Below, in pieces: positions 6,274-15,917 of a stretch of 15,917 nucleotides of DNA (its first letter is position 1; each line of letters opens with the position of its first letter). A model generated the notes under the pieces. It made no database searches. It was given only the letters and a program-made list of their open reading frames with translations, and was not told the DNA's origin. Both the position numbers and the translations under genes were made by a program. The stretch comes from an uncultured Faecalibacterium sp. (lineage in GTDB: Bacteria; Bacillota; Clostridia; Oscillospirales; Ruminococcaceae), in contig CAKTGS010000044.1 in the NCBI GenBank assembly GCA_934561485.1, positions 1-15,917 of the forward strand, in the 5' to 3' direction.

Positions 6274-7656
6274 ATGGGCAAATATACAAAGATGTCCCAG
6301 GAAGTCCTGGAGAAGGTCGGCGGACTGAGCAACATCACCTTCGTTGAGCGCTGTGCAACACGGCTGCGCATCCATTACGCCAGCAAGTCCAAGGTGGATG
6401 TGGAAGCCATCAAGGGCATTGAACATGTCGTGGGCGTTGTGGACAAGACCGGCCAGGTGCAGGTCATCATCGGACCGGAAGTCAACGATGCGTTCAACGA
6501 TTTCCTGGAGGTTTCCGGCTGGAAACCCACCGATGACCGTCCCACGGTCGTGGAGGAAGAGCCTGAAAAGAAGGGCTTTATGTACTGGGTCACGAAGTTC
6601 GGTAATTTCAGCGCAGCTGTCTTTATGCCGATCGTACCCGCTCTGATCACCGGCGGCCTGATCCTTGCCATCAAGAACCTGCTGGTCAACTACCTTGGCA
6701 TGAGCACCGACAGCGGCACCGCAAAGGTCTGCCTGGCTATCTTCAGCGCCGGCTTCTCCATGCTGCCCGTCTGGATCGGCTACACCATGGCCAACAAGCT
6801 CAAGATGGAGCCTATCATGGGCGCGTTCCTGGGCGCTGTCCTCGTCAGCAGCTCCATCAGCGGCGTTGAGGGTCTGGATTTCTTCGGCATCCCCATCCCC
6901 ACCGTGGAATACACCTCCAGCGTGCTGCCCATCGTCATGGGCATCATCCTGATGTACTGGGTGGATAAGCTGCTCAAAAAGATCATCCCCGAGATGGTGC
7001 GCTACTTCTTAAAGCCGCTGCTCACCATGTTGATCGTTGTTCCCATTACGCTGATCGTCCTCGGACCCATCGGCACCGAGCTCAGCGGTGTGGTCGGCAA
7101 TGCTCTTCAGGCATTCTTTAGCGCAGCAAGTGTGATTGCAACTCCTGTCTGCTCTGTTATCTACCCCTATCTGGTCATGCTGGGCCTGGACAAGGCCATC
7201 ACTCCCATCATGGTGGAAGGCATCTCCAGCATCGGTTACGACCTGGTTGTTATGCCGATGGGCTTTATCTCCAACCTGGCAGTCGGCGGCAGCGCACTGG
7301 CTGTTGCCATGCACCTCAAGGATAAGGGCCGCAAGGGCATGATCGCTTCCTTCGGTGTTACCGCACTGTGCGGCGTTACCGAGCCTGCTTTCTACGGCTC
7401 CCTGATCATGCGTCCCCGTGTGCTGGTGGGCACTGCCATCGGCGCTGCAGCCGGCGGTCTGATCGCAGGCATCTTCCAGCTGAAGAACTACGTTGTGGGC
7501 GGCTGCCCGGGCTTCCTGTCCCTGCTGTTCTTCCTGCCTTCTGACGGTTCCATGGGCAACATGATCGTGGCGCTGGCCTCCGGCATCGTGACCGTGGTCG
7601 TGGCGTTCATCGCCTGCACCGTCATCCTCAAAAAGGCATACAAAGAGGACGTCTGA
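6274..7656 (+). CDS. PTS transporter EIIBC, glucose/beta-glucoside superfamily
   Basis: The product is 460 residues with an N-terminal EIIB domain (about 1-90) and a membrane EIIC domain (about 108-455). C27 in ERCATRLRI is the expected phosphorylated cysteine of the C-TRLR motif. EIIC shows around ten hydrophobic segments and the conserved GVTEPAFYG motif at 367-375, whose Glu is part of the sugar site. No EIIA domain is present, so phosphate must come from an EIIA encoded elsewhere. The role is uptake and 6-phosphorylation of a sugar, most likely a beta-glycoside because a phospho-beta-glycosidase lies in the same operon. The ATG at 6274 has a strong GGGAGG site nine bases upstream. It is the first gene of the operon, behind the promoter at 6094-6121. 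A linker of charged residues (EEEPEKK, near 93-99) joins the domains. A trehalose- or N-acetylmuramate-type specificity cannot be excluded. Confidence 0.92.
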   Translation: MGKYTKMSQEVLEKVGGLSNITFVERCATRLRIHYASKSKVDVEAIKGIEHVVGVVDKTGQVQVIIGPEVNDAFNDFLEVSGWKPTDDRPTVVEEEPEKKGFMYWVTKFGNFSAAVFMPIVPALITGGLILAIKNLLVNYLGMSTDSGTAKVCLAIFSAGFSMLPVWIGYTMANKLKMEPIMGAFLGAVLVSSSISGVEGLDFFGIPIPTVEYTSSVLPIVMGIILMYWVDKLLKKIIPEMVRYFLKPLLTMLIVVPITLIVLGPIGTELSGVVGNALQAFFSAASVIATPVCSVIYPYLVMLGLDKAITPIMVEGISSIGYDLVVMPMGFISNLAVGGSALAVAMHLKDKGRKGMIASFGVTALCGVTEPAFYGSLIMRPRVLVGTAIGAAAGGLIAGIFQLKNYVVGGCPGFLSLLFFLPSDGSMGNMIVALASGIVTVVVAFIACTVILKKAYKEDV

Positions 7657-7671
7657 TCCCTGTTTAGTCTT

Positions 7672-7701
7672 TTGACATTCACAGCCATAATTTCATCATA
7701 A
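7672..7701 (+). promoter_or_regulatory. Possible internal promoter before the third M81 gene
   Basis: A perfect -35 hexamer TTGACA (7672-7677) lies just after the EIIBC stop, but the best -10 is poor (TCATAA at 7696-7701, 18-bp spacer). It could give extra transcription of the M81-GH1 part of the operon. The call is weak. Confidence 0.3.
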
Positions 7702-7707
7702 AGCAAA

Positions 7708-7754
7708 GCACATTGATGCCTGTCGCCGCTACGGCGGCGGGCATCAACGTGTGC
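7708..7754 (+). repeat. Long intercistronic hairpin between EIIBC and M81
   Basis: A 35-base segment (7713-7747) forms a 16-bp stem with a three-base loop (CTA), including two T-G wobbles. GCACA (7708-7712) and TGTGC (7750-7754) add five outer pairs across a two-base bulge. The 3' side is not followed by a T-run, so it does not look like a plus-strand terminator. It may protect or punctuate the mRNA between the transporter and enzyme genes. Confidence 0.6.
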
Positions 7755-7786
7755 CTGGGCTTCTTTAGAGAGGAGGGAGAACTGCT

Positions 7787-10695
<2,909 letters not shown>

Positions 10696-10696
10696 C

Positions 10697-11812
10697 ATGG
10701 AAGCCACAGGCCAAGGTTCCCCCAAAAAGCCGGGCTGCATCCGCCATGGCATGGACGTGGTGCTGGACTTTATTGCCGGCTGTGTTTCGCCGGTGATCCC
10801 GGTGCTGCTGGCATCCGGCCTGATCGCTGCGGTGCTCAGTGTCTGCGTGAACTTTTTTGGCATGGACACCGGCAGCGGCACCGCCGTGGTGCTTAGCGCG
10901 GTTAAGGATGCGGGATTCTACTTCCTGCCCATTTTTCTGGGCTTTTCCACCGGAAACAAGCTGGGCATCAACGGCTATCTGGGTGCGCTGCTGGGCGGTG
11001 TGCTGGTGTACAGCACCATCAACGGGGCACAGGGACTCAGCTTTCTGGGGCTGGCCATCTACCCCACCACTTACAACTCCACCGTGATCCCGGTGATCCT
11101 GGGCGTGCTGTTTGAGGCAGCTGTATATAAGCTGCTGGACAAGGTGCTGCCTGGCACGGTCAAACCGTTTCTGCTGCCGCTGCTCACCGTGCTGGCGGCG
11201 GTGCCGGTCACTCTGCTGTTTCTGGGCCCTCTGGGTACCGTGCTCAGCGGATGGCTTACCGGCGGCGTGATGTGGGTGAGCGATACCTTTGGTGCCTGGG
11301 CCGTGGGCCTGTACGCTATGATCAATCCGGTGTGCGTGATGTTCGGTCTGGACAAGGCCATCACGCCGCCTATCCTCACATCCATTGCCGCCAATGGTTA
11401 CGAGACGCTGTTCCTTCCGGGCAGTGTGGCATCCAATACCGCTGTGGGCGGTGCGGCATTGGCCGTGTGGTTCAAAAGCCGGAACGCCAAACTCAAAAAT
11501 ACGGCGGGCCCGGCGGGTACCACCGCGATCCTGGGCATCACGGAACCGGCACTGTTCGGCGTGTGTGTGCCTTATAAGCGCCCGCTGGCTGCGGCCATGC
11601 TGGGCGGCGGAATCGGCGGACTGTTCGGCGGCTTTGTGCAGCTCAAGCAGTATGCAATCATCACCCCGGGATTGTGTGCCCTGCCGGGATACATCGGCCC
11701 GGACGGCAGCCTGACCAATCTGCTGCTGGCACTGGCCACCATCTGCATTTCGGTAAGCAGCGCGTTTGTTCTGACTCTGTTGTTCTCCGCAAAGCAGACT
11801 TATGAAAGCTGA
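10697..11812 (+). CDS. Stand-alone PTS EIIC membrane subunit
   Basis: The product is 371 residues and consists of an EIIC domain only. After a short hydrophilic start (MEATGQGSPKKPG) come about ten hydrophobic segments. The motif GITEPALFG at 280-288 is the sugar-site Glu-Pro motif. It is clearly paralogous to the EIIC half of the EIIBC protein: for example both have GM-T-SGTA, then NKL, LGPxGT-LSG and GLDKAITP. No EIIB or EIIA domain is present, so it presumably needs the EIIB of the 6274-7656 protein (or another) and an external EIIA. An AGGAGA site lies within the end of GH1, and the ATG follows the GH1 TAA after a single base, indicating translational coupling. It might widen substrate range or form a mixed transporter with EIIBC. 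It is missing from the left arm. Confidence 0.88.
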   Translation: MEATGQGSPKKPGCIRHGMDVVLDFIAGCVSPVIPVLLASGLIAAVLSVCVNFFGMDTGSGTAVVLSAVKDAGFYFLPIFLGFSTGNKLGINGYLGALLGGVLVYSTINGAQGLSFLGLAIYPTTYNSTVIPVILGVLFEAAVYKLLDKVLPGTVKPFLLPLLTVLAAVPVTLLFLGPLGTVLSGWLTGGVMWVSDTFGAWAVGLYAMINPVCVMFGLDKAITPPILTSIAANGYETLFLPGSVASNTAVGGAALAVWFKSRNAKLKNTAGPAGTTAILGITEPALFGVCVPYKRPLAAAMLGGGIGGLFGGFVQLKQYAIITPGLCALPGYIGPDGSLTNLLLALATICISVSSAFVLTLLFSAKQTYES

Positions 11813-11825
11813 AAAGGAGAATGAC

Positions 11826-11867
11826 ATGAAAAACAGGATCAAAGGGCTGGCGGTGCAGTTTGTGTAA
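11826..11867 (+). other. 13-codon open frame with strong ribosome binding site
   Basis: AAGGAGA (11814-11820) is followed five bases later by ATG and the frame MKNRIKGLAVQFV, then TAA. The segment LAVQFV resembles the start of the M81 protein at 7787 (VLVAQFV), so this could be the relic of an M81 start, a leader peptide, or chance. The rest of the spacer to 11931 contains only the ribosome binding site of the next gene (AAAGGAGA, 11915-11922). Confidence 0.3.
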
Positions 11868-11931
11868 AAAAGCAGCCTGCCCGGTTGCGGACTGACGGCG
11901 GAAACGGTACAATAAAAGGAGAATAACAACG

Positions 11932-13374
11932 ATGAAGATCCTGGTTGGCGAATTTATCACGGAATCCAATGCGAACATCCCGCAGAAATGCGAGATCAGC
12001 AATTACAAGATGCTTTTTGGTGATGACTGCATTCAGGCACTGCATGTGGCGGATGTGTTTGAGCAGGCCGGTTTTGAGCTGATCCCCTCGGTGGTGGCAG
12101 ATGCCGGTGCCGCGGGTGTGATCAAAAAAGACACCTTTGATTACATCGAATCCTGCTTCGTGCGCACGGTCAAAGAGCACATCCACGAGATCGATGGAAT
12201 GTTCTTGATGCTGCACGGTGCCAGCGAGGTGGAGGGCATCGGCTCCGGCGACCACCACATCCTGGCCGAGATCCGCAAGGTGGTAGGCCCGTATCTGCCC
12301 ATCTTTGTGGTGTGCGACCCCCACGGCAACCTGTGCAAGGAGTATGCCGAGGCTACGACCCTGATCCGCAGCTATCGCGAGTCGCCCCACACCGACAGCA
12401 TTGACACCATGCGTAAAGTAGCCGCCATGCTGTGCGACTTTATGAACGACCGCCAGAACATCCACTCGGTGTACCGCAAGCTGCCGCTGATCCTGGGCGG
12501 CGAGCAGAGCGTTTCCGGTGACGAGCCGGTGCGCTCCATCAACGAGTATATGGACAAGCTGGAACAGGACCCCCATATCCGCAGCGTGAGCTGGCATGTG
12601 GGCTATATCCGCCACGACACGCCGGTGGCCGGCTGCGGCATCATCGTGGTGCCCCAGACCGAAGCCGACCTGCACTATGCGGAGGAAGCCGCCGACTGGC
12701 TGGCTGTCTATGTCTGGAACAAACGCCGTGAGTTCCACTACACCGGCCTGACGGCTGCTCCGGACAAGGCTTTGCAGATGGCTTTGGAGTTTGAGGGCAA
12801 GCCTGCTTTCATCACAGACTCCGGCGACAACGTGACCAGCGGTGCCACCGGCTGGAACACCTATATCCTGCGGCAGGTGCTGGCCGAAAAAGATCTGAAA
12901 AAGAAGATCCTGTTTGCCAACATCTGCGACCCCGTTGTCTACCAGAAGCTTGCGCAGCTGGAGATTGGCGCAAAGACCCACCTGCATCTGGGTGTGGACC
13001 ACGATGAGATGTCCCGCCCAGTGGAGCTGGATGTGACGGTGAAGGCAAAGGGCACTCTGCGCGGTTACCTGCATCATCCCCACGATGCCGTGTACGGCTA
13101 CTCGGTGGCGGTATCGGTGGACGGCCTGCCGCTGGATATCAATGTGGCAAGCACCCGTCAGACGATGTGCGAAGAGCATCAGTTCGTGGGTGCCGGGCTG
13201 GACTGGGACGCATACGATGTGATCGTGGTCAAGCAGGGCTATATCTTCCCGGAGCTGAAGGAAAAGGCTGCGTTCTCGGTCATGTCCCTGACGCAGGGCG
13301 CTACCCCGCAGGATACCCGGATCATTCCCTTCAAGCAGATCATGCGTCCCATGTACCCCATTGACGAGATCTGA
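11932..13374 (+). CDS. M81 family (MlrC-like) metallopeptidase, right-arm copy 2
   Basis: The product is 480 residues, full length for M81. E11 in TESNANIP, H95 in MLHGA, D107-H108-H109 in GSGDHH, D129/H131 in CDPHGN and H153 in SYRESPHTD are the likely metal or catalytic residues. M93 replaces the first His of the HLHGA motif found in the other three copies, a difference near the active site. DSGDNVTSG marks the C-terminal domain. The ATG at 11932 has AAAGGAGA nine bases upstream. It is fifth in the PTS operon, 119 bp after EIIC and 50 bp before the M24 gene. Its C-terminus (ATPQDTR-IPFK, ending IDEI) pairs with the left-arm copy at 999-2441, which occupies the mirror position. The paralogues may act on related parts of one substrate or have diverged in specificity; nothing here shows which. 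Confidence 0.9.
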   Translation: MKILVGEFITESNANIPQKCEISNYKMLFGDDCIQALHVADVFEQAGFELIPSVVADAGAAGVIKKDTFDYIESCFVRTVKEHIHEIDGMFLMLHGASEVEGIGSGDHHILAEIRKVVGPYLPIFVVCDPHGNLCKEYAEATTLIRSYRESPHTDSIDTMRKVAAMLCDFMNDRQNIHSVYRKLPLILGGEQSVSGDEPVRSINEYMDKLEQDPHIRSVSWHVGYIRHDTPVAGCGIIVVPQTEADLHYAEEAADWLAVYVWNKRREFHYTGLTAAPDKALQMALEFEGKPAFITDSGDNVTSGATGWNTYILRQVLAEKDLKKKILFANICDPVVYQKLAQLEIGAKTHLHLGVDHDEMSRPVELDVTVKAKGTLRGYLHHPHDAVYGYSVAVSVDGLPLDINVASTRQTMCEEHQFVGAGLDWDAYDVIVVKQGYIFPELKEKAAFSVMSLTQGATPQDTRIIPFKQIMRPMYPIDEI

Positions 13375-13424
13375 AACCGGCCGCAGGCCAAACACAAGAA
13401 ATCAAGAGCGAGAGGTGTAAGAAA

Positions 13425-14813
13425 ATGAAACAGTACGATATCCGCCTGGCTAAGGTGCCGCAGCCGCCCAAGGACTGCACCGGAGAGCCGGTAATGCTGA
13501 CCGATGCCACCATTCAGGAGCGCCTTGACAAGGTGCTGCAGGGCATGAAGGCCCACGGTTTTGAGCAGCTGGTAGTGTACGGCGATGCCGAGCACTGCGG
13601 CAATTTCCAGTATCTGATGGGCTATTTCACCCGCTTTGAAGAGTCGCTGCTGGTGCTGGATGCCAACGGTACTGCTCACTTTGTGCTGGGCAACGAGAAC
13701 CTGAACAAGGCGTCCAAAGCCCGTATCCCGGGGCAGGCCGTGCATGTTTCGCTCTTCTCGCTGCCCAACCAGCCCAACCGTGCCGACAAGCCGCTGCGCA
13801 CCCTGCTGGAGGAGGCAGGCATTGCGCCGGGCCGCCGCATCGGCATTGCAGGCTGGAAGCATTTTACCAGTCCGGTGGAGAACAACGAAAAACTGTTTGA
13901 CATTCCGGCCTTTATTCTGGACGCCATCCGTTCCATTACCGGCGGCGATGAGAACCTGTTCAATGCCGGAGACCTGTTCCTGGGTGAAGGCGGTGCCCGC
14001 ACCACCAACAACGCCAACGAGATCGCCCATTACGAATATGGCGCTGCACTGGCTTCGGACGGTGTGCTGGATGCCATGGATCTTCTGGCTCCCGGTGTGC
14101 CGGAGACTGCACTGGGTGCTCAGCTCAACCGGCAGGGCCAGCACAACAGCATCGTGACCATTGCCGCCAGCGGTCCGCGCTTCATCAAGGGCAATATGTT
14201 CCCCACCCAGAACACGGTCAAGGTGGGCGATACCATTTCGCTGACCGTTGGCTACCCGGGCGGCTCTTCCAGTCGCGCGGCCTATGCAGTGCACGATGCT
14301 TCGGAGCTGCCGCAGGGCGCACAGGACTATGTGGAAAAGGTGGCTGCACCTTATTTTGCCGCTTACACCCGCTGGCTGGAGGAGATCCATGTGGGTATGA
14401 GCGGCGGTGAGATGTTCGATAAGGTGGAAGAGATCCTGCCCCGTGCGACTTACGGCTGGTCGCTCTGCCCGGGCCATCTGGTGGCTGAGGAAGAGTGGCT
14501 CTGCTCCCCGATCTATGAGCACTCCACCGAGGTGCTGCGCAGCGGCATGATGCTGCAGATCGATATAATCCCCTCGGTGCCGGGCTACGGCGGCAGCTGT
14601 GCCGAGAGCACCGTGGTGCTGGCTGACGAAGCGCTGAAGGAGCAGATCCGCCAGCAGTACCCGGAGATGTGGCAGCGGATGCAGGTGCGCCGGGAGTACA
14701 TCATCCAGCAGCTGGGCATCCAACTTTCAGAGGATGTTCTGCCCATGTGCGGCACGGTAGCCTACCTGCGGCCCTACCTGCTGGATAAGGACATGGCCTT
14801 TGTGAGCCGCTGA
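13425..14813 (+). CDS. M24/creatinase-fold protein with altered metal site
   Basis: The product is 462 residues. A creatinase_N-like domain (about 25-175) precedes a pita-bread M24 domain (about 195-430), as in Xaa-Pro peptidases. Standard M24 enzymes bind two metals through Asp, Asp, His, Glu, Glu. Here the first Asp position is T274 (in GDTISLTVG), the second falls in the Ser-rich loop 281-283, and the first Glu is D380 (LQIDIIP). H351 (CPGH) and E394 (GSCAES) remain. It may therefore be a metal-independent hydrolase, as creatinase is, or a non-peptidase member; creatinase cleaves a C-N bond. The ATG at 13425 follows a GAGAGGTG site. It is the last gene of the operon, 50 bp after an M81 gene, and ends at the second repeat and terminator. 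The family is clear, the activity is not. Confidence 0.85.
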   Translation: MKQYDIRLAKVPQPPKDCTGEPVMLTDATIQERLDKVLQGMKAHGFEQLVVYGDAEHCGNFQYLMGYFTRFEESLLVLDANGTAHFVLGNENLNKASKARIPGQAVHVSLFSLPNQPNRADKPLRTLLEEAGIAPGRRIGIAGWKHFTSPVENNEKLFDIPAFILDAIRSITGGDENLFNAGDLFLGEGGARTTNNANEIAHYEYGAALASDGVLDAMDLLAPGVPETALGAQLNRQGQHNSIVTIAASGPRFIKGNMFPTQNTVKVGDTISLTVGYPGGSSSRAAYAVHDASELPQGAQDYVEKVAAPYFAAYTRWLEEIHVGMSGGEMFDKVEEILPRATYGWSLCPGHLVAEEEWLCSPIYEHSTEVLRSGMMLQIDIIPSVPGYGGSCAESTVVLADEALKEQIRQQYPEMWQRMQVRREYIIQQLGIQLSEDVLPMCGTVAYLRPYLLDKDMAFVSR

Positions 14814-14851
14814 GTTTCTCAACATCCATGGATGCCTTTGAGTACGCTATA

Positions 14852-14886
14852 ATTTTGGCACCCGCCCGGGCTGCGATCTGAAATCC
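14852..14886 (+). repeat. Intergenic direct repeat, copy B
   Basis: Partner of the repeat at 815-849: 31 of 35 bases identical, with the first 16 perfect. It lies 38 bp after the stop of the M24 gene and before the terminator at 14931. A perfect 12-bp palindrome, CATCCATGGATG (14823-14834), lies just upstream and has no counterpart at copy A. Confidence 0.7.
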
Positions 14887-14930
14887 AAGAAGATAGTGAC
14901 TTTTCAAAGGTATAAGACAACGTAAAAAAT

Positions 14931-14980
14931 AAACCAAGCCCTTTGGCCTCTGTAACGGAAGCCAAAGGGCTTGGTTTGTT
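14931..14980. terminator. Bidirectional rho-independent terminator
   Basis: Perfect 17-bp arms at 14931-14947 and 14961-14977 flank a 13-base loop. Plus-strand readout ends in TTTGTTTT. Minus-strand readout ends in TTTATTTTTT, serving the convergent histidine kinase gene. The loop contains CTGTAACGGAA (14950-14960), the reverse complement of TTCCGTTACAG in the terminator at 909-950, so the two terminators look related but with the loop inverted. Confidence 0.9.
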
Positions 14981-14996
14981 TTCAGAGAAAAGGGTT

Positions 14997-15917
14997 TTAG
15001 AGCTTCGTTGATTGCTGCGTTGGCAGCTCCACCGCGATGGTTGTGCCCTTGTCTGAGCTTTTCTCCACCCAAACGGAGCCGCCGTGAAGATCAGCAATCT
15101 CCCACACCAGAGAAAGCCCCAGTCCCGCGCCGCCGTACTCGCGGCTGCGGGACTTGTCTACTCGGAAGAAAGGATGAAAAATGCTCCGCTGATACGCATC
15201 CGGGATGCCGCAGCCTGTGTCGGAAACGCAAATGGTGCACTTTTCCTGCTTCTGCGCAAGCTCGACCCACACCGAGCCGCCGGGGCGGTTGTATTTGATG
15301 GCGTTCTCCGTCAGGTTGAAGAGCAGACGGTAGATCAGCGCATCGCTGCCGGTCAGGGCGGCATCGCCCTCTGCTTCCAGTGTGATGTTTCGCTTCTCCG
15401 CCAGCGGCGCAAGATCTGTAAAGATCTCCTCGACCATGGGGGCGAGCTGGATCCGCTCATTCCGCGTCACCTGCCGCAGATTGCTCATCTCCAGCAGGGT
15501 CTTGGTCATCCGGGTCAGCCGCTCCGTCTGCTCCCGCAGAAGGGCGAGAAACTCTGCCGTCTCCGGCTGCGTATCAGGATGCTCTGCGGAAAACAGCTCC
15601 AGCTGCGCCTGCATCAGCGCCAGCGGCGTGCGCAGCTCGTGGGCAGCGTTGCCGGTGAACTGCCGCTGGGCGGTAAAGGCGTTGTTCAGCCGCTCCAGCA
15701 TCTGGTTGAACGAGCGGCTCAGCTGCCGGAACTCCGAAATGGCGTCTTCATCGATCCTCATATCGGCAAGATTGTTCAGCTGCACCTGCTCCACCTGCGA
15801 GGCAAAGCTGCGCAGGGGCTTGAGGGCGCGTCCGCTGACAAAATAGGCGAGGATGCCGCTGAGCAGCGTTACCGCCGCCGTGATGTACCAGTTGGTGGTG
15901 CGGAAGCGCCCCTGCAC
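14997..15917 (-). CDS. Sensor histidine kinase, C-terminal part (cut by window end)
   Basis: The minus-strand frame is open from the window edge to TAA at 14997-14999, giving 306 residues; the N-terminal sensor part lies beyond the window. A membrane helix (about 11-28) is followed by a HAMP domain (about 30-85). The HisKA domain carries the phospho-acceptor H93 in HELRTPL. The ATP-binding domain shows the N box (NLTENAIKY, N205), the G1 box DTGCGIP (D233) and the G2 box GGAGLGLSL (262-270). This is an EnvZ/OmpR-partner class membrane kinase that autophosphorylates and passes phosphate to a response regulator, probably encoded next to it outside the window. It converges on the M24 gene and shares the terminator at 14931-14980. 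Nothing ties it to the PTS/M81 locus. The signal it senses cannot be seen. Confidence 0.93.
   Translation of the reverse strand: MQGRFRTTNWYITAAVTLLSGILAYFVSGRALKPLRSFASQVEQVQLNNLADMRIDEDAISEFRQLSRSFNQMLERLNNAFTAQRQFTGNAAHELRTPLALMQAQLELFSAEHPDTQPETAEFLALLREQTERLTRMTKTLLEMSNLRQVTRNERIQLAPMVEEIFTDLAPLAEKRNITLEAEGDAALTGSDALIYRLLFNLTENAIKYNRPGGSVWVELAQKQEKCTICVSDTGCGIPDAYQRSIFHPFFRVDKSRSREYGGAGLGLSLVWEIADLHGGSVWVEKSSDKGTTIAVELPTQQSTKL

Noticed and set aside
11885..11913. Promoter-like TTGCGG / TACAAT pair before the last M81 gene
   Set aside because: The -35 matches only three bases, and a start seven bases past the -10 would fall inside the ribosome binding site, removing part of it from the message.

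Overview
The window looks like chromosome of a moderately GC-rich, low-pathogenicity-type Firmicute of the class Clostridia. Strong AGGAGG-type ribosome binding sites, sigma-A promoters in AT-rich spacers and the gene families present (PTS, GH1, UTRA-GntR, DeoR, clustered M81 proteins) fit a gut Oscillospiraceae member such as Faecalibacterium. That placement is inference; no ribosomal or taxonomic marker is present.

Layout. Positions 1-798 hold the 3' end of an unrecognised gene and a small pRiA4b ORF-3-like protein, both less GC-rich than what follows. A repeat and a bidirectional terminator (815-950) separate them from the main locus. The left arm (minus strand, 999-4128) has two M81 (MlrC-like) metallopeptidase genes, driven by a good promoter at 4182-4210. 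Between them lies a decayed, internally deleted fragment of a GH1 phospho-beta-glycosidase gene. Two regulators follow on the plus strand: a GntR/UTRA repressor (4314-5069) and a DeoR-type repressor (5133-5894), closed by a terminator at 5930-5988. The right arm (plus strand, 6274-14813) reads PTS EIIBC, M81, GH1 phospho-beta-glycosidase, stand-alone EIIC, M81, M24/creatinase-like protein. Its promoter is at 6094-6121 and its end is a second repeat-plus-terminator at 14852-14980. A convergent, truncated sensor histidine kinase gene (minus) fills the right edge.

How it may work. The EIIBC and EIIC proteins should import and phosphorylate a beta-glycoside, and the GH1 enzyme should split the phosphorylated sugar from its aglycone. 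The sugar-phosphate- and effector-sensing regulators probably control the locus. Four M81 proteins and one creatinase-like M24 protein suggest that the aglycone, or the whole substrate, carries amide or other C-N bonds. The substrate is unknown.

The two arms look like an inverted duplication. Left arm: M81, GH1 relic, M81. Right arm: M81, GH1, EIIC, M81. The M81 genes flanking corresponding positions share their C-terminal ends across the arms, so the left arm appears to be a decayed copy that kept only its M81 genes. This, and the M81/PTS/GH1/M24 combination itself, are the most interesting things in the window.
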